Source of the DNA: Thermotoga sp.
Lineage (GTDB): Bacteria > Thermotogota > Thermotogae > B21-G9
DNA length: 11,918 bases
Assembly (NCBI GenBank): GCA_003641545.1
Contig: QNAU01000017.1
Coordinates: 1-11,918 of the forward strand
Direction of reading: 5' to 3'
Made by a program: the position numbers and the translations under genes. A model generated the notes under the pieces. It saw only the letters and a program-made list of their open reading frames with translations. It was not told the origin of the DNA and searched no databases. Below are positions 6,975-11,918 of this stretch, one piece after another (the stretch's first letter is position 1; each line of letters opens with the position of its first letter).

Positions 6975-9017
6975 ATGAATGAGCAGTATTTGAGTGTTTT
7001 TTTGGATGAGGCTCGTGAGTATATGGAGAGTTTGAATGAGAACATGCTCAAACTTGAAAAGGATCCGGAGGATATGGAGATAATAAATGAGATCTTCCGG
7101 GTTCTGCACACTTTGAAAGGTATGTCCGCGACGATGGGTTTTGAAAACATGTCGAAACTCTGTCACAGGATGGAGAACATATTCGATGATCTTAGGAACG
7201 AGAAAATGAAGATAACGACGGAACTCATGGATACCCTCTTTGCCGGTGTGGACGCCATGGAGAAGATGATCCAGATGATGGCGGAGGGAAAAGGTGATGA
7301 GCTGGATGTGAGTGATCTTTTGAACACGTACGAAGGGATAATAAAAGGTGAGATGAAGATAGAAGAGAAAAAAGAGGAAGAAAAGCTTGAAACACCCAAA
7401 AAAGAAGGGGAAAAATCTGAGCGGATCAAGGAATACGAGAAGATTCCAATCGAGATAGATGAAACCCTTCTTCACACCTTGGAAGAAGCGAAGAAGAAGG
7501 ATTACAACACGTATTATGTGAAGGTCGTCTTGGAGGAAGGAACCCTTCTGAAATCCGCAAGGATGTACATGGTGTTCCACAAGATCGAAGAGATGGGTGG
7601 AGAAGTGTTGAAAAGCATTCCTCCGGTTGAGGACATAGAGAATGAGAAATTCGAAAGGGAAGTTGAATTGATAGTGGTGTGTAAGATTGATAGAAACAAA
7701 CTGCATGAAGCAATAGGAAATATATCGGAGATAGAGAAGGTGATAGTCAGAGAAATCGATATGGAAAGTGCAAGAGGGGAAATTGAAGAGAGGAAGGTTG
7801 AAACCAAAGAGGAAAAAAAGACCGTTGAAAAAGTTGAAGCCAAAGAATCGAGCAGGATGAAGAGGATAACTCAGACAATCAGGGTCGATATAGATAAACT
7901 CGACACCTTGATGAACCTCATGGGGGAGCTGGTCATAGCGAGGAGCAGGATAGCGGATACGCTGAGGAAGTATCAGATAAAAGAAGTGGATGAAAGTCTG
8001 GCACAACTCAGCAGGGTAACTTTGGATCTTCAGAACATCATCATGAAGATAAGGATGGTTCCAATAGCTTTCGTTTTCAACAGATTTCCGAGAATGGTCA
8101 GGGATCTCGCGAGAAGGTTCAACAAGGAGATAAATCTTGTCATAACTGGTCAAGAAACAGAATTGGATAGAACGGTCGTGGATGAAATCGGCGAACCTCT
8201 GCTTCATCTTTTGAGAAACGCGGTCGATCATGGGATAGAACCCAAGGAGGAGAGAATTGCCAAGGGTAAACCACCGGTTGGAACGATAGTCCTCGCAGCG
8301 AGGCACGAGGGAAACAACGTCATCATAGAAGTCTCGGACGATGGAAGGGGGATGGACAAGGAGAAGATTCTGAGCAAAGCCATCGAACGCGGTTTAATCG
8401 ACGAAGCGAGCGCACAGAATCTTCCGGAGGATAAGATATTTTCCTTCGTTTTCATGCCGGGATTCTCGACGAAAGAGGATGTGTCGGATGTGTCTGGTAG
8501 AGGAGTCGGAATGGATGTGGTAAAATCCGCCATAGAAGCTTTGAATGGATCAGTCAGTCTGGAGAGTAAGAAGGACGAGGGAACGAAGGTGACGATAAGG
8601 TTGCCGTTGACACTGGCAATAATACAGGCGCTCTTGGTGACGATCGGTGATTTCGTCTACGCGATACCGATAGTCAACATAGACAGCACGATGGCGGCGA
8701 GCGAGGATGATGTACAGATCGTTGAAAACAGGGAAGTTATGGTAGTTAGAGGAGAGATCATTCCCATAGTTAGGTTGAAAGAAATGTTTGGAATAGAGAC
8801 AGGCAAGAAGAGTAGGAACATAAATCTCGTGATAGTCAAGAACGGTCCGAGAAAATATGGTTTCGTCGTTGACAGACTCCTTGGGCAGGATGACATAGTG
8901 ATAAAATCCCTCGGAAAACTTTTGAAGGATATAAAGGAGTTCAGCGGTGGTGCCATCCTTGGAGATGGCAGTATCGCCCTCATTCTGGATGTTTCCAACA
9001 TAGTCTCCAACATTTGA
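6975..9017 (+). CDS. cheA: Chemotaxis sensor histidine kinase CheA
   Basis: A cytoplasmic kinase of 680 residues that, in complex with chemoreceptors and CheW, phosphorylates CheY. P1 (about 1-105) has the phosphorylated His45 in [11 protein letters not shown] Glu/Lys-rich linker follows, then the CheY-binding P2 domain (about 155-255), a second charged linker, and the P3 dimerisation helices (about 295-355). P4 carries the ATP-binding boxes: N box around Asn415 ([10 protein letters not shown]), G1 DDGRG (455-459), the FMPGFSTKE lid region, and G2 GRGVGMD (508-514). P5 (about 545-680) is the CheW-like receptor-coupling domain. All five domains are intact, and the length is close to the 671 I recall for T. 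maritima CheA. It is the first gene of a cluster with cheW, cheY, fliO and fliP. The start is ATG 6975 rather than GTG 6966. Confidence 0.98.
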   Translation: MNEQYLSVFLDEAREYMESLNENMLKLEKDPEDMEIINEIFRVLHTLKGMSATMGFENMSKLCHRMENIFDDLRNEKMKITTELMDTLFAGVDAMEKMIQMMAEGKGDELDVSDLLNTYEGIIKGEMKIEEKKEEEKLETPKKEGEKSERIKEYEKIPIEIDETLLHTLEEAKKKDYNTYYVKVVLEEGTLLKSARMYMVFHKIEEMGGEVLKSIPPVEDIENEKFEREVELIVVCKIDRNKLHEAIGNISEIEKVIVREIDMESARGEIEERKVETKEEKKTVEKVEAKESSRMKRITQTIRVDIDKLDTLMNLMGELVIARSRIADTLRKYQIKEVDESLAQLSRVTLDLQNIIMKIRMVPIAFVFNRFPRMVRDLARRFNKEINLVITGQETELDRTVVDEIGEPLLHLLRNAVDHGIEPKEERIAKGKPPVGTIVLAARHEGNNVIIEVSDDGRGMDKEKILSKAIERGLIDEASAQNLPEDKIFSFVFMPGFSTKEDVSDVSGRGVGMDVVKSAIEALNGSVSLESKKDEGTKVTIRLPLTLAIIQALLVTIGDFVYAIPIVNIDSTMAASEDDVQIVENREVMVVRGEIIPIVRLKEMFGIETGKKSRNINLVIVKNGPRKYGFVVDRLLGQDDIVIKSLGKLLKDIKEFSGGAILGDGSIALILDVSNIVSNI

Positions 9018-9025
9018 GGGGTGAT
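9016..9025 (+). promoter_or_regulatory. cheW ribosome binding site, overlapping cheA stop (decides the start)
   Basis: GAGGGGTGAT matches the consensus except for one base and shares two bases with the cheA stop TGA (9015-9017). It lies 3 bases before ATG 9029, with the GAGG core 9 bases away. The in-frame TTG at 9014 overlaps the cheA stop and lies before this site, so it is rejected as a start. Confidence 0.75.
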
Positions 9026-9028
9026 AGA

Positions 9029-9478
9029 ATGAATAAAAATGAAGGAAATACGGGATCTGAGAAGATATATGAAATACTCAGCTTCAACTTGTGTGGTAGA
9101 GATTTCGCAGTGGATGTCGATTACGTTGAGATGGTGATAGAGAAGCCAAACATAACCTTCGTTCCAAAAGCGAGAGAGTTCATAAAAGGAGTTATAAATC
9201 TGAGAGGAAGGATCGTCACCGTCGTCGATCTGACGAAATTACTCGGAATAGAGATGGAGAAAGAGAACAACAACTTCAAAAATGTGATGATATTGAGGGT
9301 TGGGGATGTGGAAGTGGGTTTCCTCGTTGACAACGTGAAGGAGGTCATAAGGGCGAAGGAAAGTGACATAGATACGCAATTTGGAAGTGTGGAATATGAA
9401 AGAAAAGCCAAAGGGGTCATAAAGAAGGGTGATAAGTTGGTCGTTTATCTCGATGTGGAGGAAATTCTCAAGACATAA
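9029..9478 (+). CDS. cheW: Chemotaxis coupling protein CheW
   Basis: A 149-residue adaptor that joins CheA to the cytoplasmic tips of chemoreceptors. Nearly the whole length is a CheW/SH3-like double barrel: the EILSFNLCGRDFAVDVDYV opening, the VPKAREFIKGVINLRGRI segment (51-62) with the conserved Arg59 of NLRG that contacts receptor and kinase, then the hydrophobic EVGFLVDNVKEVI strand-helix. It is similar in length to T. maritima CheW (about 151). The first ten residues are polar and probably disordered. The start is ATG 9029, placed by GAGGGGTGAT upstream. It follows cheA by 11 bases and precedes cheY by 14, so the three are surely cotranscribed and made in related amounts. Confidence 0.96.
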   Translation: MNKNEGNTGSEKIYEILSFNLCGRDFAVDVDYVEMVIEKPNITFVPKAREFIKGVINLRGRIVTVVDLTKLLGIEMEKENNNFKNVMILRVGDVEVGFLVDNVKEVIRAKESDIDTQFGSVEYERKAKGVIKKGDKLVVYLDVEEILKT

Positions 9479-9492
9479 AGGAGGATGGAGTC

Positions 9493-9855
9493 ATGGCAAA
9501 GAGGGTTCTCATAGTCGATGATGCTGCCTTCATGAGGATGCTCTTGAAGGATATAATAACCAAGGCCGGATATGAAGTTGTTGGTGAAGCAACCAACGGG
9601 GTCGAGGCTGTGGAGAAATACAAGGAATTGAAACCTGACATAGTCACGATGGATATAACGATGCCGGAGATGAACGGGATAGAAGCCATAAAGAAGATAA
9701 AGGAGATAGATCCGAATGCGAACATAATAGTCTGCAGTGCGATGGGACAGCAAGCCATGGTCGTTGAAGCGATCCAAGCGGGAGCCAAGGATTTCATAGT
9801 CAAACCGTTCCAGCAATCGAGAGTCGTTGAAGCTCTGAACAAAGTTTCCAAGTGA
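9493..9855 (+). CDS. cheY: Chemotaxis response regulator CheY
   Basis: A 120-residue single-domain receiver that, once phosphorylated by CheA, binds the flagellar switch. All key residues are seen: acidic pair Asp9-Asp10, phospho-acceptor Asp54 in VTMDITMP, Ser82 in CSAMGQQ (the Thr/Ser switch position), Phe101 and Lys104 in DFIVKPF. There is no output domain. The sequence looks nearly the same as T. maritima CheY as I remember it, the strongest taxonomic hint in the window. The ATG is preceded by AGGAGG (9479-9484) at 8 bases, probably the strongest translation signal of the cluster, in keeping with the high CheY level that signalling needs. cheY lies directly before fliO-fliP, as in many Gram-positive and Thermotogales flagellar operons. 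Confidence 0.98.
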   Translation: MAKRVLIVDDAAFMRMLLKDIITKAGYEVVGEATNGVEAVEKYKELKPDIVTMDITMPEMNGIEAIKKIKEIDPNANIIVCSAMGQQAMVVEAIQAGAKDFIVKPFQQSRVVEALNKVSK

Positions 9856-9865
9856 GGTAATTGCG

Positions 9866-10249
9866 TTGGCTACGGGAACAAATTTCGAGGGCTTTCCAGC
9901 CACTTATTTATCTTTCTTGCTTTCCTCTCTTTTGATATTGGCGATTCTTTTTATCGTTTATCTACTGGTGAAGAAATACCTTGGAAGGTCCATCGGAAGA
10001 ACGGTTGAAATCGTGGACAAGATCGTTTTGGATAGACACAACACGATATATCTTTTGAAATTCCCGAACAAGTACATGTACATATCGAGTGGTCCAAATG
10101 GTGTGAATATACTTGGTGAAGTGGATGAAGTTGAGATAACGGAAAGACTTCCAATGGGACGGAAAAGATTCAGGGAGATCTTCTTCAAGAGGATCGGAAA
10201 ATTCTCGCTGAGTGAAGAACTCAGCAAGTTGGAGAAAATGGAAAAATGA
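9866..10249 (+). CDS. fliO: FliO-like flagellar export assembly protein
   Basis: A 127-residue protein with one clear membrane segment (about 14-35, Leu/Ile-rich, followed by KK and R) and a small cytoplasmic domain with alternating strands (VEIVDKIVLDRHNTIYLLKF) ending in a charged tail. This topology and the place directly before fliP match FliO/FliZ, a poorly conserved helper that assists assembly of the FliP ring of the type III export gate. The VDKIVLD...IYLLKF pattern resembles the FliO domain, but identification rests mainly on context and topology. The TTG start at 9866 is supported by GAGGT (9854-9858) 7 bases upstream, part of which is the cheY stop TGA. Its own stop overlaps the fliP ATG (ATGA), so the two are probably translationally coupled. 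Confidence 0.82.
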   Translation: MATGTNFEGFPATYLSFLLSSLLILAILFIVYLLVKKYLGRSIGRTVEIVDKIVLDRHNTIYLLKFPNKYMYISSGPNGVNILGEVDEVEITERLPMGRKRFREIFFKRIGKFSLSEELSKLEKMEK

Positions 10250-11013
10250 GGTGTGGATTTCATTTCATTCTCCTCTTCATCATTTTTGCCTGTTTCATCA
10301 ACACGATCGTTTTCCCACAGGAGGAGATTCCCCTTCCAAGGATACAGGTAGGCATAGACAGGGTCGAAAAACCTCGAGATCTCGTGATAACACTTGAAAT
10401 CCTCCTCCTGATAACGGTCCTCGCCCTCGCTCCATCCATACTCGTGTTGATGACATCATTCACGAGAATAATAGTGGTTTTTTCGTTCCTGAGGAATGCC
10501 CTCGGAACGAGGCAGACACCGACGAATCAAATCCTGATCGGCTTGTCCTTGTTTCTAACCTTCTTCATAATGGAACCTGTTTTCAAAGATATATACAACT
10601 ATGCCTTACAACCCTACATGAACGGTGAGATAGGATACGAGGAGATGTTCAAAAGAGCCATGGTTCCGATCAGAGGATTCATGATAAAGCAGATAAAGAT
10701 ACATCACAACGAGGACAACATTGACATGCTCTTGGAGAGTTTAAAAAGACCAAAGGTGAAGAATATAGAGGATACACCAACATCGGTTTTGATCCCTGCC
10801 TTCGTCATAAGCGAACTTGAGATAGCCTTCAAAATGGGGATTCTTTTGTACATCCCATTCATACTGGTGGATATGATAGTGGCAAGTATACTACTGGCGA
10901 TGGGTATGATAATGGTTCCACCCGTTCTCGTTTCCTTACCTTTCAAAGTCCTCATATTCGTTCTGGTCAACGGTTGGGATCTGCTCGTGTCCGGTCTCAT
11001 ACGAAGTTTCTAA
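10246..11013 (+). CDS. fliP: Flagellar type III export gate protein FliP
   Basis: A 255-residue membrane protein; five FliP subunits with FliQ and FliR form the export channel at the base of the flagellum. A hydrophobic N-terminus (6-23) followed by PQEE looks like the cleavable signal peptide typical of FliP. Then come a membrane segment (about 47-68), the signature MTSFTRIIVVFSFLRNALG (69-87), the RQTPTNQ loop, a second hydrophobic segment (96-110), FKDIYNYALQPY, the AMVPIRGFM motif, and the C-terminal pair of hydrophobic stretches (182-216 and 226-250) with VLIPAFVISEL and PFKVLIFVLVNGWDL. The methionine-rich segment reads MGMIMVPP (219-226) where enteric FliP has three Met in a row. ATG 10246 overlaps the fliO stop; GGAG at 10231-10234 is 11 bases upstream. 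No fliQ or fliR follows; two minus-strand genes do instead. Confidence 0.97.
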   Translation: MRCGFHFILLFIIFACFINTIVFPQEEIPLPRIQVGIDRVEKPRDLVITLEILLLITVLALAPSILVLMTSFTRIIVVFSFLRNALGTRQTPTNQILIGLSLFLTFFIMEPVFKDIYNYALQPYMNGEIGYEEMFKRAMVPIRGFMIKQIKIHHNEDNIDMLLESLKRPKVKNIEDTPTSVLIPAFVISELEIAFKMGILLYIPFILVDMIVASILLAMGMIMVPPVLVSLPFKVLIFVLVNGWDLLVSGLIRSF

Positions 11014-11201
11014 TCCTCATCACTGTCTTCCAGAAACATCATCTTCTCGAGCATTCGTTTCATGTTCGAGTAATTCAGATCCTCACCAAGTTTCAGCAGT
11101 GAAAATGCTGCCTTTATTATTGCCAACCTTGGATAGTTAACCATCAAAACCTTTATAGGATCAACCTCATCCTTCTTGAAAAGAAGATTCGTTTCCATCA
11201 T
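11010..11201 (-). CDS. Small protein of unknown function, convergent with fliP
   Basis: A 63-residue frame whose TAG stop overlaps the fliP TAA by four bases on opposite strands. I do not recognise the family. The protein starts MMETNLLFKKDEVD, has a probable helical middle (YPRLAIIKAAFSLLKLGEDL), a Lys/Met-rich helix (NMKRMLEKMM) and an acidic tail (EDSDED). It has no signal peptide, cysteine or known motif, and no clear membrane segment. Support for it being real: AGAGGG lies 7 bases before the ATG on the minus strand, an extended -10 stands about 40 bases upstream, and it fills the space between fliP and the next minus-strand gene. The amphipathic helices and acidic end would suit a small regulatory or adaptor protein, but that is a guess. 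Confidence 0.65.
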   Translation of the reverse strand: MMETNLLFKKDEVDPIKVLMVNYPRLAIIKAAFSLLKLGEDLNYSNMKRMLEKMMFLEDSDED

Positions 11202-11241
11202 CCTTCATCCCTCTGATCGAATATGAAATTCTCTCTAAAAA

Positions 11242-11250
11242 ATTTTACCA
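11242..11250 (-). promoter_or_regulatory. Candidate extended -10 promoter for the 63-residue gene
   Basis: On the minus strand the bases read TGGTAAAAT, an extended -10 (TG, one base, TAAAAT; five of six match TATAAT). It lies in the AT-rich 96-base gap between the two minus-strand genes. No good -35 is visible at the usual distance (TTACTT at best). Transcription would begin near 11235, about 34 bases before the ATG. It suggests the small gene need not depend on read-through from the larger upstream gene. Confidence 0.4.
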
Positions 11251-11297
11251 TATTTCCAAAGAAAAAGTAATACTCTTGGTAAAAAAAACATCCCATC

Positions 11298-11918
11298 TCA
11301 GTTCAAAATTTCTATCGTGATATTTCCATATTCCTTGCTGTTCGAAGATTTAACTATGTAAATCGATCGTACAATTATGGGAAAATCAATTTTCCCGTCC
11401 TTCTTGTCGAAATTCACCCATTCCTTTAATTTCAGTCTCCGAGGATCAATCTTCACTTCAACCTTTCCAGACCCTAATTTCACCATGGGACCAACTAAGG
11501 GTTCTCCATCCGAATCTATCACATCGTACCTCAAAAAATTCTCGGAACCATCACCATGTATAAGGATTCTGGGTAACAGATTCTCGTTGGGAATGAGAAT
11601 TCCCAGAAGAATACCAGCTGTTCTCTCACGATCCAAGTTGTATTTCAAACTCATCTCATTCGGATTGTATCTTGAAAATTCAATCTTTCCGAATGTTCCA
11701 AAAGTCGGTATCAGTTCCAACATCTCAACCATATCTTGGGATAACATGGCTCTGTCCATGCTCGCCCTTCGGTTGAAGGGAAGTATATCCGCCATGAGAT
11801 AATACTCATCCACGACATCCTTCACATTCCACCCCAGCTCCAGCATCTTCCTTGCGGATTGAAGGGATATCCCGATGAAATTTCCAAATCCTTCACCATC
11901 GAATTTGAATTCATCCCC
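11298..11918 (-). CDS. Unrecognised protein, C-terminal part only (runs off the right edge)
   Basis: The frame stays open to the window end, so the true start lies beyond it; 206 residues to the TGA stop are present. The internal Met at 11846 is not taken as the start because the 24 residues before it (beginning GDEFKFDGEGF) continue without a break. The first third looks helical (ISLQSARKMLELGWNVKDVV). The last 100 residues look like a beta-sandwich with the pattern LIHGDGSENFLRYDVIDSDG followed by VEVKIDPRRLKLKEWVNF and FPIIVRSIYIV. This faintly resembles the carbohydrate-binding-like beta domain that ends some secreted phosphodiester glycosidase (NAGPA-type) proteins, where a GDGSGHWLRA-type strand is typical; I hold this as a weak guess. 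No DGGGS glycosidase motif is in the visible part. No membrane segment is seen; the N-terminus needed to judge secretion is missing. Confidence 0.75.
   Translation of the reverse strand, partial: GDEFKFDGEGFGNFIGISLQSARKMLELGWNVKDVVDEYYLMADILPFNRRASMDRAMLSQDMVEMLELIPTFGTFGKIEFSRYNPNEMSLKYNLDRERTAGILLGILIPNENLLPRILIHGDGSENFLRYDVIDSDGEPLVGPMVKLGSGKVEVKIDPRRLKLKEWVNFDKKDGKIDFPIIVRSIYIVKSSNSKEYGNITIEILN

Noticed and set aside
6954..8306. A 450-codon open frame on the minus strand across the first half of cheA.
   Set aside because: It is antisense to an intact CheA; the product is rich in His, Leu, Phe and Tyr with no known motif, as expected from the reverse of AAG/GAA-rich codons that lack reverse stops.
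10212..10397. A 61-codon plus-strand frame spanning the fliO/fliP junction.
   Set aside because: It overlaps two confident genes in a different frame and has no ribosome binding site.
11006..11037. GTTTCT ... AGAAAC inverted repeat at the end of fliP, considered as a terminator.
   Set aside because: Only a 6-bp AT-rich stem with a 20-base loop and no T-run after it on either strand.
11281..11300. T-run on the minus strand just after the stop of the right-hand gene, considered as an intrinsic terminator.
   Set aside because: No GC-rich stem precedes the run; the bases between stop and run (GATGGGATG) do not pair with the upstream sequence.
11377..11802. A 141-codon plus-strand frame opposite the partial right-hand gene.
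   Set aside because: The minus-strand frame is longer, continues to the window edge and has a sensible hydrophobic pattern; the plus frame is Ser/Phe-rich and motif-free.

Overview
The window looks like chromosomal DNA from a motile, flagellated, thermophilic bacterium of the Thermotogales (Thermotoga/Pseudothermotoga type). The reasons are: a CheY that, as far as I remember it, is almost the same as the Thermotoga maritima protein; a CheA whose phosphorylated His falls at residue 45, as in T. maritima; the order cheA-cheW-cheY-fliO-fliP; tight packing of genes with strong Shine-Dalgarno (SD) sites; and heavy use of AGA/AGG for Arg and ATA for Ile. The assignment rests on recall, not on a search.

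Layout. Positions 1-6948 (+) hold a 5'-truncated glutamine-dependent NAD+ synthetase (nadE), a CPBP-family membrane protease, clpC, radA and disA. Positions 6975-11013 (+) hold a chemotaxis/flagellar export cluster: cheA, cheW, cheY, a FliO-like membrane protein and fliP. On the minus strand, facing fliP, are a 63-residue protein of unknown function (11010-11201, overlapping the fliP stop by 4 bases) and the 3' part of a larger unrecognised gene that runs off the right edge (11298-11918). There is no gap over 100 bases between genes, and I see no RNA gene, mobile element, CRISPR array or other repeat.

How the genes work together. ClpC is the AAA+ unfoldase of a ClpCP-type protease. RadA remodels recombination intermediates. 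DisA makes c-di-AMP and senses branched DNA. The order clpC-radA-disA is also found in Firmicutes, where ctsR-mcsA-mcsB precede it; here the position upstream is taken by the CPBP protease and nadE. CheA, CheW and CheY are the kinase, coupling protein and response regulator that control the flagellar motor. FliO and FliP are an assembly factor and a core subunit of the flagellar type III export gate.

Expression. At five gene junctions the TGA stop of one gene is built into the SD of the next, which suggests translational coupling. I see candidate sigma-A-type promoters inside the 3' end of the CPBP gene (for clpC), at the disA stop codon (for cheA), and ahead of the 63-residue minus-strand gene. 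All core proteins look intact. This is mostly an ordinary housekeeping region; I did not find a convincing new system. The most interesting points are the gene context of clpC-radA-disA, the stop/SD pattern, and the two unknown minus-strand genes.
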